64,000 bases of DNA from Sutterella sp. (GCF_030539355.1 NZ_JAUNSF010000002.1:1553-65552), one strand, 5' to 3'. Shown: positions 27,221-37,015, counted from the stretch's first letter. Notes: generated by a model from the letters alone, not told the origin. Translations and numbers: made by a program.

Positions 27221-29341
27221 ATGGAAACGACGGAGAACAATCCCGCCGCCGATCCGGGGCTCGCGAGGAGCCTCGTCGAGCCGCTCTACAGCGGAAGAAC
27301 CCTTTCAACGGGCGAGCCGACGCTCACCCATGCCGACGGCGTCGCCGGCATCCTCCGCGGCATCCGCAACGATCCGGAACTCATTGCCGCGGCGTACCTG
27401 TTCAGTGTTCCCAAGGTCGTCCAGAATTCCGACGAGTGGATCACGAAGAGCTTCGGCCCCACGGTGGCCGGCCTCGTGAAGGAACACGGCAAGATGAACG
27501 AAGTCTCGAAGCGCGCCCGCTCCGAGAGTCCGGAGGCGCGCGCGGCGATGCAGCCCGAGGCGCTGCGCCGCATGTTCCTCGCCATGTGCATTGACCTGCG
27601 CGTGGTGCTCCTGAAGCTCGCGAGCCGTCTGCAGACGCTGCGCTGGTTCACGAGCACCGAGAGCGAGGGCGCGAAGGAGTTCGGCGAGGAGACGCTCGCG
27701 GTGTTCGCTCCGCTCGCCAACCGCCTCGGCATCTGGCAGATCAAGTGGGAGCTCGAGGACCTGTCGCTGCGCATCACGCGTCCTGACGAGTACCGCCACA
27801 TCGCCAACGAACTCGACGAGTCGCGCGAGGAGCGCCTCGAGTTCATGTACAACACGGTGAACAAGGTGAAGTCGCTCCTCGCCGAGCACGGCATCGAGGC
27901 GGACATCTCGGGCCGTCCGAAGCACATCTACTCGATCTGGAAGAAGATGCAGAGAAAGCACCTGCGCTTCGACCAGCTCTTCGACGTGCGCGCGCTGCGC
28001 ATCATCGTCGGCACGGTCGAGCAGTGCTACGAGGTGCTCTCTATCGTGCAGGAGCACTTCACGATCATCTCGAAGGAATACGACGACTACATCGCCAACC
28101 CGAAGCCGAACGGGTACCAGTCGCTGCACACGGTCTTCACGGACTCGCAGGGCCGCCCGATCGAGATTCAGATCCGCACCCGCGCGATGCATGAGTTCGC
28201 CGAACTCGGCGTCGCGGCGCACTGGCGCTACAAGGAGGCGGGGAACTCCAACGGCGCCTCGGAGGCCGAGGAGCAGCGCGTCGCGTGGCTGCGCCAGCTT
28301 CTTGCCTGGCGCACGGAGGTGGGCGGAGACCCGCATCAGGACGCGCACGCCGTCGAGGACGACCATGTCTACTGCCTCACGCCGCAGGGACGCGTGGTGG
28401 AGCTCCCCCAGGGGGCGACGCCCGTCGACTTCGCCTACCTCGTGCACACGCAGCTCGGTCATCGCTGCCGCGGCGCGCGCGTCGACGGCGCGATGGTGCC
28501 GCTCAATACGAAGTTGAAGACCGGCCAGACCGTCGAGATCATCGCGGGCAAGACCGGACAGCCCTCGCGCGACTGGCTCAACCCGGAGCTCGGGTACGCC
28601 GCGAGCGCGCGCACCCGCAACAAGGTGCGCCAGTGGTTCAACGCGCAGCAGCAGCAGGAGCTTCTGAACGAGGGCCGCGAGCGCCTCGACAAAGAGCTTG
28701 CCCGCCTCGGCAAGACCGCGGTGAAGCTCGATGATCTCGCCAAGCGCCTCGGTTTCGACAAGGTCGACGACCTCTGCATCGCCTTCGCGAAGGAGGAGAT
28801 CACGCTCACCGCGCTCGCGCAGGCCGTCCAGCCGCCGAAGCCCGAGCCCGAGAAGGAGCCCGAGATCGTCGTGAAGGGCGGCTCCTCGGAGAAGAAGAAG
28901 GGTAAGGTGCTCGTGGTGGGCATGGATTCGCTCCTGACGCAGCTCGCGCGCTGCTGTCATCCGGTGCCGCCCGACGAGATCGTGGGCTATGTCACCCGCG
29001 GCAGGGGCGTGACGATCCACCGCGCGGACTGCCCGAACATGAAGAACATGGTCGAGCAGGACCATGACCGCCTGATCGAGGTGAGCTGGGGCAGCACGAT
29101 CGACGACGCGATCTACCCGGCCGACGTGCTCATCGTGGCCGCGGACCGCCCGGGCCTGATGAAGGACGTCTCCGAGGTCTTCCAGCGCGAGAAGGTGCAC
29201 GTCACCGGCATCAACTCGATGATGATGAAGGGCGACCAGCACATGCGCTTCTCGGTCGAGGTGCGCGGCGGCGACGCGATGCGGCAGCTCCTCAGGGGGC
29301 TGCGCGAACTGCCCGGCGTGCTCTCGGCAAGGCGTCTCTGA
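27221..29341 (+). CDS. relA: GTP pyrophosphokinase RelA
   Basis: Ribosome-associated (p)ppGpp synthetase of the stringent response. Start at 27221 follows GGAAGAGG and gives 706 residues. The N-terminal HD hydrolase domain is degenerate: the metal-binding HD pair is replaced by Phe61-Ser62 (AAAYLFSVPKVV). The synthetase domain carries EYDD at 286-289, the EXDD signature of monofunctional RelA, in KEYDDYIANPKPNGYQSLHT. A TGS domain (about 380-440), a Cys-rich RIS motif (ARCCHPVPPDEI) and a C-terminal ACT domain follow. These features separate it from SpoT, which must be elsewhere to degrade ppGpp. Confidence 0.95.
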   Translation: METTENNPAADPGLARSLVEPLYSGRTLSTGEPTLTHADGVAGILRGIRNDPELIAAAYLFSVPKVVQNSDEWITKSFGPTVAGLVKEHGKMNEVSKRARSESPEARAAMQPEALRRMFLAMCIDLRVVLLKLASRLQTLRWFTSTESEGAKEFGEETLAVFAPLANRLGIWQIKWELEDLSLRITRPDEYRHIANELDESREERLEFMYNTVNKVKSLLAEHGIEADISGRPKHIYSIWKKMQRKHLRFDQLFDVRALRIIVGTVEQCYEVLSIVQEHFTIISKEYDDYIANPKPNGYQSLHTVFTDSQGRPIEIQIRTRAMHEFAELGVAAHWRYKEAGNSNGASEAEEQRVAWLRQLLAWRTEVGGDPHQDAHAVEDDHVYCLTPQGRVVELPQGATPVDFAYLVHTQLGHRCRGARVDGAMVPLNTKLKTGQTVEIIAGKTGQPSRDWLNPELGYAASARTRNKVRQWFNAQQQQELLNEGRERLDKELARLGKTAVKLDDLAKRLGFDKVDDLCIAFAKEEITLTALAQAVQPPKPEPEKEPEIVVKGGSSEKKKGKVLVVGMDSLLTQLARCCHPVPPDEIVGYVTRGRGVTIHRADCPNMKNMVEQDHDRLIEVSWGSTIDDAIYPADVLIVAADRPGLMKDVSEVFQREKVHVTGINSMMMKGDQHMRFSVEVRGGDAMRQLLRGLRELPGVLSARRL

Positions 29342-29360
29342 CGGCCCTCATGTGAAGAGC

Positions 29361-29405
29361 AGAGCGGCGGCGGGAAAAATTTTTCGCGCCGCTCTTGCTT
29401 TTTGA
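29361..29405 (+). terminator. relA terminator
   Basis: AGAGCGGC (29361-29368) pairs with GCCGCTCT (29388-29395); a T-rich tract TGCTTTTTG follows. The tract doubles as the -35 of the tRNA-Val promoter. Confidence 0.75.
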
Positions 29406-29422
29406 GAAAGGCTAGATATAAT
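29395..29422 (+). promoter_or_regulatory. Promoter of the first tRNA-Val
   Basis: TTGCTT (29395-29400), 16-nt spacer, perfect TATAAT (29417-29422). A GC-rich discriminator region follows, in keeping with stringent control of a tRNA gene. Confidence 0.8.
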
Positions 29423-29452
29423 TCACACCTCACGCGGTTCCGCGAATCTGAC

Positions 29453-29529
29453 AGGCACATAGCTCAGTTGGTTAGAGCATCACCTTGACATGGTGGGGGT
29501 CGTTGGTTCGAATCCAATTGTGCCTACCA
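29453..29529 (+). tRNA. tRNA-Val(GAC), copy 1
   Basis: 77 nt with acceptor stem AGGCACA/TGTGCCT, anticodon loop TTGACAT (GAC), T loop TTCGAAT and encoded ACCA. Very similar to E. coli tRNA-Val2. Identical to the second copy 100 bp downstream. Confidence 0.97.
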
Positions 29530-29588
29530 AAGATTCCTCGGAAATGCGCGGACGGCGGTTCAGGGACCGGCGGAAAAGGAACTCGAAC

Positions 29589-29617
29589 TTGCGGAAGCAC
29601 GGGACGGATCCTAGAAT
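29589..29617 (+). promoter_or_regulatory. Promoter of the second tRNA-Val
   Basis: TTGCGG (29589-29594), 17-nt spacer, TAGAAT (29612-29617), 12 nt before the gene. So each tRNA-Val copy appears to have its own promoter. Confidence 0.6.
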
Positions 29618-29629
29618 CAAAACCTTGAC

Positions 29630-29706
29630 AGGCACATAGCTCAGTTGGTTAGAGCATCACCTTGACATGGTGGGGGTCGTTGGTTCGAATCCAATTGTGC
29701 CTACCA
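29630..29706 (+). tRNA. tRNA-Val(GAC), copy 2
   Basis: Identical in all 77 bases to 29453-29529. No terminator follows directly; the next one is the hairpin at 29823, so its primary transcript probably runs into the thrS leader. Confidence 0.97.
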
Positions 29707-29721
29707 GAATTTTTTTCGGGA

Positions 29722-29778
29722 ATGCTGATGATGTCGTTCATCGCGATGAATGTGCGAACAACAGCGCTCCGTCATTGA
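29722..29778 (+). CDS. Possible thrS leader peptide with tandem Thr codons
   Basis: An 18-codon frame, MLMMSFIAMNVRTTALRH, has two adjacent ACA threonine codons (29758-29763) and ends 44 nt before a terminator-type hairpin that lies just in front of thrS. This resembles a transcription-attenuation leader. Against it: only two Thr codons, a weak ribosome site (CGGGA), and no clear antiterminator pairing. It may equally be a chance frame in the tRNA 3' trailer. Confidence 0.3.
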   Translation: MLMMSFIAMNVRTTALRH

Positions 29779-29822
29779 AGACAGGGCGTGGGCGCATAGT
29801 TGTCGGCAGACTCAGGAAACAG

Positions 29823-29853
29823 AAAAAGTGCGGCTCAAGTCCGCACTTTTTTT
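29823..29853 (+). terminator. Terminator hairpin 29 nt before thrS
   Basis: AAAAAGTGCGG (29823-29833) pairs with CCGCACTTTTT (29841-29851), an 11-bp stem running into seven T. It can end the tRNA-Val transcript, and the A-tract on the other side would also make it work in reverse. Only 29 nt remain before the thrS ATG, leaving little space for a separate promoter, which suggests regulated read-through. Confidence 0.85.
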
Positions 29854-29882
29854 ATGCCCGCAAATTTTGTGAGGATTGAAAA

Positions 29883-31796
29883 ATGCTAGCAGTCACCCTT
29901 CCTGACGGATCGAAGCGCGAGTATCCGGGCGCGGTTACCGTCGCTGAAATCGCCGCATCGATCGGCGCGGGCCTCGCGAAGGCCGCGCTTGCCGGCCGTG
30001 TCGACGGCAAGCTCGTCGACCTCTCGACCGTCGTCTCGAAGGACGCTGAGGTTTCGATCATCACCGGCCGCGACGCCGAGGGCCTCTCGATCATCCGCCA
30101 CTCGACGGCTCACCTGATGGCCCAGGCCGTCAAGGAGCTCTTCCCCGAGGCGCAGGTCACGATCGGCCCGTCGATCGAGAACGGCTTCTACTACGACTTC
30201 TCCTACTCGCGCCCCTTCACGCCCGAGGATCTCGAGAGAATCGAGGCCCGCATGGACGAGCTCGTCAAGAAGAACATCCCGATCGTGCGCGAGGAGATGC
30301 CCCGCAACGACGCGATCGCCTTCTTCAAGGGTCTCGGCGAGCACTACAAGGCCGAGATCATCGAGTCGATCCCCGAGGGCGAGGTGATCTCGCTCTACCG
30401 TCAGGGCGACTTCGTCGACCTCTGCCGCGGCCCCCACGTCCCCTCGACGGGCGCGCTCAAGGTGCATCACCTGATGAAGGTCGCCGGCGCCTACTGGCGC
30501 GGTGACTCCAAGAACGAGATGCTCCAGCGCATCTACGGCACCGCCTGGGCGACGAAGGACGATCAGAAGGCCTACCTCACGATGCTCGCCGAGGCCGAGA
30601 AGCGCGACCATCGCCGCCTCGGCCGCGAGCTCGACCTCTTCCATCTGCAGGACGAGGCCCCTGGCATGGTCTTCTGGCACGCCAGGGGCTGGGCTCTCTG
30701 GCAGGTCGTCGAGCAGTACATGCGCCGCGTCTACCAGGACAACGGCTACAACGAGGTCAAGGCCCCGCAGCTGCTCGACCGCTCGCTCTGGGAGCGCTCC
30801 GGTCACTGGGCCAAGTACCGCGAGAACATGTTCACGACCGAATCGGAGAACCGCTACTACGCCCTGAAGCCGATGAACTGCCCGGGCCACATCCAGGTGT
30901 TCAACTCGAAGCTCCGCAGCTACCGTGACCTGCCGCTGCGAATCGGCGAGTTCGGCCAGTGCCACCGCAACGAGCCCTCCGGCGCCCTGCACGGCCTGAT
31001 GCGCGTGCGCGGCTTCACCCAGGACGACGGCCACATCTTCTGCACCGAGGACCAGATCCTCGCCGAGTGCGAGGACTTCACCCGCCTCGTCCAGGAGGTC
31101 TACGCCGACTTCGGCTTCACCGAGATCGCCTACAAGGTCGCCACGCGCCCCGAGAAGCGCATCGGCGAGGACGCGATCTGGGACAAGGCCGAGCATGCCC
31201 TGATGGCGAGCCTTGACGCGATCGGCATCAAGTACGACATCCTCGAGGGCGAGGGTGCCTTCTACGGCCCGAAGATCGAGTACCACCTGAAGGACTGCCT
31301 CGGCCGTTCCTGGCAGTGCGGCACGATCCAGGTCGACTTCCAGATGCCGGGCCGCCTCGGCGCCGAGTACGTCGGCGAGGACAACACCCGCAAGATCCCG
31401 GTCATGCTCCACCGCGCCATCCTCGGCTCGCTCGAGCGCTGGATCGGCATGCTGATCGAGGAGTTCGCCGGTGCCTTCCCGCTCTGGCTCGCTCCGGTGC
31501 AGTGCGCCGTCGCCCCGATCACGGACAACCAGATCGACTACGCGAAGTCTGTTGCCGCCAAGCTTCACGAGGCCCGCATCCGTGTCACGACGGATTTGCG
31601 CGGTGAAAAGATCAACTATAAAATTCGCGAGCTCAGCCTGCAGAAGATTCCGTACATCCTCGTCGTCGGCGAGAAGGAAGCGCAGGCCGGGACGGTTTCC
31701 GTGCGCATGCGCGGCGGCAAGGACCTCGGCGTGATGAAGATCGAGGACTTCATCAAACTCGCTCTCGAAGAGAACGAAAAGCGCAGCCGCGCCTGA
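29883..31796 (+). CDS. thrS: Threonine--tRNA ligase
   Basis: Charges tRNA-Thr. The 637 residues show an N-terminal TGS domain (1-60), the editing domain with [11 protein letters not shown] and a later CRGPHVP, the class II catalytic core ([46 protein letters not shown]) and the anticodon domain ([10 protein letters not shown]...). Start ATG at 29883 follows GAGGATTG. First gene of thrS-infC-rpmI-rplT. Confidence 0.98.
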   Translation: MLAVTLPDGSKREYPGAVTVAEIAASIGAGLAKAALAGRVDGKLVDLSTVVSKDAEVSIITGRDAEGLSIIRHSTAHLMAQAVKELFPEAQVTIGPSIENGFYYDFSYSRPFTPEDLERIEARMDELVKKNIPIVREEMPRNDAIAFFKGLGEHYKAEIIESIPEGEVISLYRQGDFVDLCRGPHVPSTGALKVHHLMKVAGAYWRGDSKNEMLQRIYGTAWATKDDQKAYLTMLAEAEKRDHRRLGRELDLFHLQDEAPGMVFWHARGWALWQVVEQYMRRVYQDNGYNEVKAPQLLDRSLWERSGHWAKYRENMFTTESENRYYALKPMNCPGHIQVFNSKLRSYRDLPLRIGEFGQCHRNEPSGALHGLMRVRGFTQDDGHIFCTEDQILAECEDFTRLVQEVYADFGFTEIAYKVATRPEKRIGEDAIWDKAEHALMASLDAIGIKYDILEGEGAFYGPKIEYHLKDCLGRSWQCGTIQVDFQMPGRLGAEYVGEDNTRKIPVMLHRAILGSLERWIGMLIEEFAGAFPLWLAPVQCAVAPITDNQIDYAKSVAAKLHEARIRVTTDLRGEKINYKIRELSLQKIPYILVVGEKEAQAGTVSVRMRGGKDLGVMKIEDFIKLALEENEKRSRA

Positions 31797-31884
31797 AGCA
31801 TCCGCTAAAATAAAAGGGTTATCAGGCTCCCCCACTTGATTCGGGGAGCCTGCCCATTCATCTCACAGTTTTTGGAGAAGAGCC

Positions 31885-32406
31885 ATAGCTCAAGATCGCA
31901 AGCATCGGATCAATGGTGAGATCCGAGTTCCTGAGGTCCGACTGACCGGCGTCGACGGCGCCCAGATCGGTATTGTCCGCACCGTTGAGGCCCTTCGCAT
32001 GGCCGAGGCGGAGGACGTTGATCTCGTTGAGGTCGCCCCCAACGCGGTCCCGCCTGTCTGCCGTCTGATGGACTACGGCAAGTTCCGCTATCAGGAACAG
32101 AAGAAGGCCCAGGAAGCCAAGGCGAAGCAGAAGGTCATTCAGATCAAGGAAGTGAAGTTCCGCCCGGCCACGGACGAGAACGACTTCCAGACGAAGCTTC
32201 GCAGCCTCGTGCGATTCCTCTCCGACGGCGACAAGGCGAAGGTCACCCTCCGCTTCCGCGGCCGTGAGATGGCGCACCAGCAGTTCGGCAGCCAGCTGAT
32301 GGACCGAGTCCGTGACGAGCTCGCCGAGATCGCTCAGGTCGAGCACGCCCCGAAGCTCGAGGGCCGTCAGATGATCATGGTGCTCGCCCCGAAAAAGAAG
32401 CGCTGA
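31885..32406 (+). CDS. infC: Translation initiation factor IF-3, AUA start
   Basis: Binds the 30S subunit and checks start codons. The conserved N-terminus [19 protein letters not shown] lies upstream of the first ATG in frame (31999). The only sensible start is ATA at 31885, with GGAGA seven bases before it. This gives 173 residues, the normal size. Non-canonical infC starts (AUU in E. coli) are the basis of IF3 autoregulation, since IF3 rejects poor start codons. The N domain, the linker ([12 protein letters not shown]) and the C domain follow. Between thrS and rpmI. Confidence 0.93.
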   Translation: MAQDRKHRINGEIRVPEVRLTGVDGAQIGIVRTVEALRMAEAEDVDLVEVAPNAVPPVCRLMDYGKFRYQEQKKAQEAKAKQKVIQIKEVKFRPATDENDFQTKLRSLVRFLSDGDKAKVTLRFRGREMAHQQFGSQLMDRVRDELAEIAQVEHAPKLEGRQMIMVLAPKKKR

Positions 32407-32434
32407 TTTTCCACACGCTTCCCGAGGAAGTGTG

Positions 32435-32546
32435 TAGAATCGCAGTCTTTCGCTGAGGCCCGGATCCATCGACCGGGCCGAAAGCATAACAAGTAGGCCC
32501 CAGGCTCAATGAAGTGCCTGAGCGAATCGCCCGGGACGCCCGGGGC
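32435..32546 (+). promoter_or_regulatory. Structured leader of rpmI-rplT with possible promoter
   Basis: A TAGAAT -10-like box is at 32435-32440. Downstream are hairpins GGCCCGG/CCGGGCC (32457-32479), CAGGC/GCCTG (32501-32519) and CCCGGG/CCCGGG (32530-32544). This is where ribosomal protein L20 represses rpmI-rplT in other bacteria; an L20 leader is plausible but not demonstrated. Confidence 0.45.
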
Positions 32547-32570
32547 TTATCCAATAAAGAGGAACGGCAA

Positions 32571-32768
32571 ATGCCGAAGATGAAGACCAAGCGCGCCGCT
32601 GCGAAGCGGTTCAAGCCGCGTGCCAGCGGCTCGATCAAGCGCGCCCACGCCACGAAGCGCCACATCCTTTCCCACCGCACGACGAAGAACAAGCGTCAGC
32701 TGCGCGGCATGGTCACGGTGCACGAGTCGGATATCAAGTCCGTCAAGCGCATGCTGCCCTACGCCTAA
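32571..32768 (+). CDS. rpmI: 50S ribosomal protein L35
   Basis: 65-residue very basic protein beginning [14 protein letters not shown], with the typical [16 protein letters not shown] core. Start at 32571 follows GAGGAA; a longer frame from 32514 is leader sequence. Followed by rplT after 22 bp. Confidence 0.98.
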   Translation: MPKMKTKRAAAKRFKPRASGSIKRAHATKRHILSHRTTKNKRQLRGMVTVHESDIKSVKRMLPYA

Positions 32769-32790
32769 TCTGAGAGAAGGAGATTAAAAG

Positions 32791-33141
32791 ATGCCTCGTG
32801 TGAAGCGTGGTGTGACGGCCCGTGCCCGTCATAAGAAGATTTTCACCCTTTCGAAGGGCTATCGTCTGCGTCGCAACAACGTTTTCCGTGTTGCCAAGCA
32901 GGCCGTCATGCGCGCCGGTCAGTACGCCTATCGTGACCGTCGCAACAAGAAGCGCGTGTTCCGCCGTCTGTGGATCGCCCGCATCAACGCTGGCACCCGT
33001 GCCAACGGCATGACCTACTCGGTGTTCATGAACGGCCTGAAGAAGGCCGGCATCGGCCTCGACCGCAAGGTCCTCGCCGACATGGCTGTGTTCGACAAGG
33101 AAGGCTTCGCCGCCCTCGTCGCCTCGGTCAAGAACGCCTGA
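32791..33141 (+). CDS. rplT: 50S ribosomal protein L20
   Basis: 116-residue basic 23S rRNA-binding protein ([24 protein letters not shown]...), needed early in 50S assembly and the likely translational repressor of the rpmI-rplT message. Preceded by GAAGGAG. A terminator follows at 33205. Confidence 0.98.
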   Translation: MPRVKRGVTARARHKKIFTLSKGYRLRRNNVFRVAKQAVMRAGQYAYRDRRNKKRVFRRLWIARINAGTRANGMTYSVFMNGLKKAGIGLDRKVLADMAVFDKEGFAALVASVKNA

Positions 33142-33204
33142 TAGATCCCTGTGAGGGAAAAGCCCCGGTGAGACACCGCGGCAGCCTGAACAAAGGCTTC
33201 TGAA

Positions 33205-33239
33205 AGGACCCGGTTCGAAAGAGCCGGGTCCTTTTTTTT
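33205..33239 (+). terminator. Terminator after rplT
   Basis: AGGACCCGG (33205-33213) pairs over 9 bp with CCGGGTCCT (33224-33232), followed by eight T. It separates rplT from pheST and could also act as an attenuator for pheS. Confidence 0.9.
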
Positions 33240-33465
33240 CAGCATTCTCAAAGAATTGGTTGTAAAATTTGGCCTTTGTTTTCTGTGCGCGAGGCGTGTT
33301 GTGACTGCCTCGCGTTCGCATCATTGAGGAACCCGGCACCGAAGAGCCCTGCGTCGGAAATGCGGCGCGGAGTCCGGCTCGCCGGGGCGAGGGCGGTGCG
33401 GAGCGGATCCCAGAGAGGACCGCTGCGGCGCCACCCGACCAAGTGAAACTGTTTTGGAATACGAA
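33240..33465 (+). promoter_or_regulatory. pheS leader with possible promoter and hairpin
   Basis: A TAAAAT -10-like box is at 33263-33268 without a good -35. A hairpin CGCGAGGC (33288-33295)/GCCTCGCG (33307-33314) follows, then about 150 nt of GC-rich sequence. I find no short frame with a run of Phe codons, so a pheM-type attenuator is not supported. Confidence 0.4.
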
Positions 33466-34482
33466 ATGCAGGAACTTTCCGAACTCATCGAGTCCGCGCA
33501 GCGTGATTTCGCCCTTGCGGGCCAGGCTGCCGCGCTCGAGGACGCCAAGGCGCGATATCTCGGCAAGACCGGCGCGCTCACCGGGCTCATGAAGGAACTC
33601 GGCAAGCTCGCCCCCGAGGAGCGTCGTGCCCGCGGCCAGGAAATCAACCGCGCCAAGGCCCAGATCGAGGCTGCGCTCAACGCCCGCCGCGAGGCCCTCG
33701 CCGAGCAGGCGCTCAACGAGAAGCTCGCCGCCGAGAAGATCGACGTGACGCTGCCGGGCCGCGGCCGCTCCGAAGGCGGCATCCACCCGGTCGTGCGCAC
33801 CTGGATGCGCGTTGAGGAAATCTTCCGCACGATCGGCTTCGACGTGGCCGACGGTCCCGAGATCGAGAGCGACTGGTTCAGCTTCACCGCGCTCAACAAC
33901 CCGCCCAACCATCCGGCCCGCTCGATGCAGGACACGTTCTACGTGGACCGCAATGACGAGGAAGGCCGTCCGCTGCCGCTGCGCCCGCACACGTCGCCGC
34001 TGCAGGTCCGCTACTCGCGCACCCACCAGCCCCCGATCAAGGTGATCGCCCCGGGCCGCACGTACCGCGTCGACAGCGATGCCACGCACTCGCCGATGTT
34101 CCATCAGGTCGAGGGTCTCTGGATCGACACCGACATCAGCTTCACGGACCTCAAGGGCGTCTACAGCGACTTCCTGCGCTGCTTCTTCGAGACGAACGAC
34201 CTCGTCGTCCGCTTCCGCCCGTCCTACTTCCCGTTCACCGAGCCCTCCGTCGAGGTGGACATGATGTTCACGAGCGGTCCGCGCAAGGGCCGCTGGCTCG
34301 AGATCTCGGGTGCCGGTGAAGTGCACCCGAACGTGGTGCGCAACTTCGGCCTCGATCCCGAGAAGCACATCGGCTTCGCGTTCGGCTCCGGCCTTGAGCG
34401 CCTGACGATGCTGCGCTACGGCATCGACGACCTTCGCCTCTTCTTCGAGGGCGACCTGCGCTTCCTGCGCCAGTTCAACTGA
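33466..34482 (+). CDS. pheS: Phenylalanine--tRNA ligase alpha subunit
   Basis: Catalytic subunit of the alpha2-beta2 enzyme. An N-terminal coiled-coil arm (residues 1-85) precedes the class II core with motifs around [34 protein letters not shown] and [18 protein letters not shown]. The ATG at 33466, 7 nt after a GGA, gives 338 residues and the usual [11 protein letters not shown] start; a TTG at 33454 is possible. pheT follows after 20 bp. Confidence 0.96.
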   Translation: MQELSELIESAQRDFALAGQAAALEDAKARYLGKTGALTGLMKELGKLAPEERRARGQEINRAKAQIEAALNARREALAEQALNEKLAAEKIDVTLPGRGRSEGGIHPVVRTWMRVEEIFRTIGFDVADGPEIESDWFSFTALNNPPNHPARSMQDTFYVDRNDEEGRPLPLRPHTSPLQVRYSRTHQPPIKVIAPGRTYRVDSDATHSPMFHQVEGLWIDTDISFTDLKGVYSDFLRCFFETNDLVVRFRPSYFPFTEPSVEVDMMFTSGPRKGRWLEISGAGEVHPNVVRNFGLDPEKHIGFAFGSGLERLTMLRYGIDDLRLFFEGDLRFLRQFN

Positions 34483-34502
34483 TTTTCGGCGGACAAGACA
34501 AA

Positions 34503-36920
34503 ATGATTTTCACTGAAGAATGGCTGCGCCAGTACGTCAACCCGGCGCTCTCCACCGATGAGCTCGCCGATGCGCTCACGATGGCCGGCCTCGAGGTCGA
34601 GGAAGTCACCGCCTGCGCGCCCGCCTTCACGGGCGTCGTCGTGGGCGAGGTGCTCACCTGCCGTGACCACGAGAACTCCGATCACCTGCATGTCTGCGAG
34701 GTGAACGTCGGCACGGGCGAGAACCTGCAGATCGTCTGCGGCGCCCCCAACTGCCGCGCCGGCATCAAGGTCGCGTGCGCCATGATCGGCGCCGTGCTCC
34801 CGGGCGACTTCCGCATCAAGAAGAGCAAGCTCCGCGGCGTCGTGTCGATGGGCATGCTCTGCTCGACGCGCGAGCTCGGCATCAACGACAACCATGACGG
34901 CATCTGGATCCTCGCCGACGACGCCCCCGTGGGCGCCGACATCCGCGAGTACGCCCGTCTCGACGACGCGAAGATCGAACTGAAGCTCACGCCGAACCGC
35001 GGCGACGCGCTCTCCGTCGTGGGCGTCGCCCGCGACGTGCACGCCATCACCGGCGCTCCGCTCATCCTCCCGTCGATGGCTCCGGTTCCCGCCAACAGCG
35101 ACGTGAAGCTCCCTGTGACGATCGAGGCCGCCGACCTCTGCGGCCGCTTCTCGCACCGCGTGATCAAGGGCTTGAACGGCGCCGCGAAGACCCCGGACTG
35201 GATGAAGGCCCGCCTCGAGCGCGCCGGCCAGCGCCCGATCTCCGCGCTCGTCGACATCTCGAACTACGTGATGCTCGAGCTCGGCCGTCCGTCGCACTTC
35301 TACGATCTCAACAAGATCCACGGCGACAGCCTCAGCGTCCGCTGGGCGCGCGAGGGCGAGAAGGTCGAGCTCCTCAACGGCCAGACCGTCGACCTCACCC
35401 CGTGGTTCGGCGTCATCTGCGCGAACGACACCCCCGAGTGCCTCGCCGGCATCATGGGCGGCGAGTCGAGCTCGATCACCGAGGAGACGACGGATCTCTT
35501 CATCGAGTCCGCCTTCTGGTTCCCGAAGGCGATCCAGGGCCGCTGCCGCAAGCTCAACTTCTCCACCGACGCGGCCTACCGCTATGAGCGCGGCGTGGAC
35601 TTCGCGAGCACGGTCGAGCACATCGAGTACATCACGCAGCTCGTCCTTGACATCTGCGGCACCCCCGAGACGAAGGTGGGCCCGGTCGAGGACGTCCAGG
35701 CGAACATCCCCGAGCGCAAGCCCGTCACGATGCGCGTCGACCGCTGCTGCAAGGTGGTGGGCGTCGACATCCCCGTCGAGGCCATGGAGGCGAGCTTCAC
35801 CCGCCTCGGCTTCGAGCACACCTTCGAGAACGGCGTCTTCACCGTGATCCCGCCCTCCTTCCGCTTCGACATCGAGATCGAGGAGGATCTGATCGAGGAA
35901 GTCGCCCGCATCTGGGGCTACGAGAAGCTCCCGGACCGTCCGCCGCTCACCCGCACCGCGATGAAGATCTCGCACGAGGAGCGCCGCACGGGCCACACGC
36001 TGCGCCGTGAGCTCGCCAAGCTCGGCTACCAGGAACTCATCAACTTCTCCTTCGTTCCGGAGGAGTGGGAGAAGGCCTACGCCGACAACGACAAGCCCAT
36101 CCGCCTGCTCAACCCGATCGCCTCGCAGCTTTCCGTGATGCGCACGCAGCTCATCGGCGGTCTCGTCGACATCCTGCGCTACAACCTCAACCGCCGCGCC
36201 GAGCGCGTCCGTGTCTTCGAGCTTGGCCGCGTGTTCTTCCCGGACGAGAGCGTCGCCTCCGGTCCCTGGACCGTCAAGGGCGTGCATCAGCCGCAGCACA
36301 TCGCGGGTCTCGCCTACGGCGACGCCCTCGACTCGCAGTGGGGCGTCGCGGGCCGCCGCACGGACTTCTTCGACGTCAAGGGTGACGTCGAGCGCCTCGT
36401 CGCGCCGCTCAAGGTCCGCTTCGTCGCGGAGACCTTCCCGGCGCTCCATCCGGGCCGCTCGGCGGGCATCTACTTGGGCGACAAGCGCATCGGCTTCATC
36501 GGCGAGCTCCATCCGCGCGTGATGCAGCAGTTTGAGCTCACGCACGCCCCGGTCGTCTTCGAGATCGAGGTCGAGCCGGTGCTCAACGTGCCGCTGCCGA
36601 CCTACACCCCGGTGAGCAAGTTCCAGCCGGTCACCCGCGACCTCGCGGTCGTGGTGCCCGCCGCGACCGAGGTCGAGACGCTCTTCAACGCCGTCAGTGA
36701 GGCGAAGAAGAAGGATCTGCGCCTTGCGCCGCTCACGAGCTTCCGCCTCTTCGACCTTTACCGTCCGAAGGAAGGCGCCGGCGCCGACGAGAAGTCGCTC
36801 GCCTTCGCCATCGAGCTCAACAGCCGCACCGAGGAAGCGCTCACGGAGCTTCAGACCGAAGGCGCCGTCCGCGCGATTCTCGAGGCGCTTGAGAGCGTCG
36901 GTGCGCGTCTGCGCGCCTGA
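34503..36920 (+). CDS. pheT: Phenylalanine--tRNA ligase beta subunit
   Basis: 805 residues with the N-terminal tRNA-binding (OB) domain, B3/B4 editing domain, B5, the catalytic-like core and a C-terminal ferredoxin-fold anticodon domain (VSKFQPVTRDLAVVVP). The edit and structural roles follow from the family. Length is standard. Partner of pheS; ihfA lies 95 bp downstream across a hairpin. Confidence 0.97.
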   Translation: MIFTEEWLRQYVNPALSTDELADALTMAGLEVEEVTACAPAFTGVVVGEVLTCRDHENSDHLHVCEVNVGTGENLQIVCGAPNCRAGIKVACAMIGAVLPGDFRIKKSKLRGVVSMGMLCSTRELGINDNHDGIWILADDAPVGADIREYARLDDAKIELKLTPNRGDALSVVGVARDVHAITGAPLILPSMAPVPANSDVKLPVTIEAADLCGRFSHRVIKGLNGAAKTPDWMKARLERAGQRPISALVDISNYVMLELGRPSHFYDLNKIHGDSLSVRWAREGEKVELLNGQTVDLTPWFGVICANDTPECLAGIMGGESSSITEETTDLFIESAFWFPKAIQGRCRKLNFSTDAAYRYERGVDFASTVEHIEYITQLVLDICGTPETKVGPVEDVQANIPERKPVTMRVDRCCKVVGVDIPVEAMEASFTRLGFEHTFENGVFTVIPPSFRFDIEIEEDLIEEVARIWGYEKLPDRPPLTRTAMKISHEERRTGHTLRRELAKLGYQELINFSFVPEEWEKAYADNDKPIRLLNPIASQLSVMRTQLIGGLVDILRYNLNRRAERVRVFELGRVFFPDESVASGPWTVKGVHQPQHIAGLAYGDALDSQWGVAGRRTDFFDVKGDVERLVAPLKVRFVAETFPALHPGRSAGIYLGDKRIGFIGELHPRVMQQFELTHAPVVFEIEVEPVLNVPLPTYTPVSKFQPVTRDLAVVVPAATEVETLFNAVSEAKKKDLRLAPLTSFRLFDLYRPKEGAGADEKSLAFAIELNSRTEEALTELQTEGAVRAILEALESVGARLRA

Positions 36921-36942
36921 TTCCTCAGGCAGACCCATTGAA

Positions 36943-36976
36943 GGGGGACGTTCCGGCACCGGCCGTCCCCCGTTTC
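36943..36976 (+). terminator. Hairpin between pheT and ihfA
   Basis: GGGGGACG (36943-36950) pairs with CGTCCCCC (36964-36971), then GTTTCCC. Partial terminator that may lower ihfA expression relative to pheST. Confidence 0.55.
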
Positions 36977-37015
36977 CCTCAGGGTTCCCATTAACTACGT
37001 CCAGCAGTTAAAAAA

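Noticed and set aside
34416..36959. 847-codon minus-strand frame over pheT
   Set aside because: Same effect; composition is Leu/Asp/Arg/Val-rich and not protein-like.
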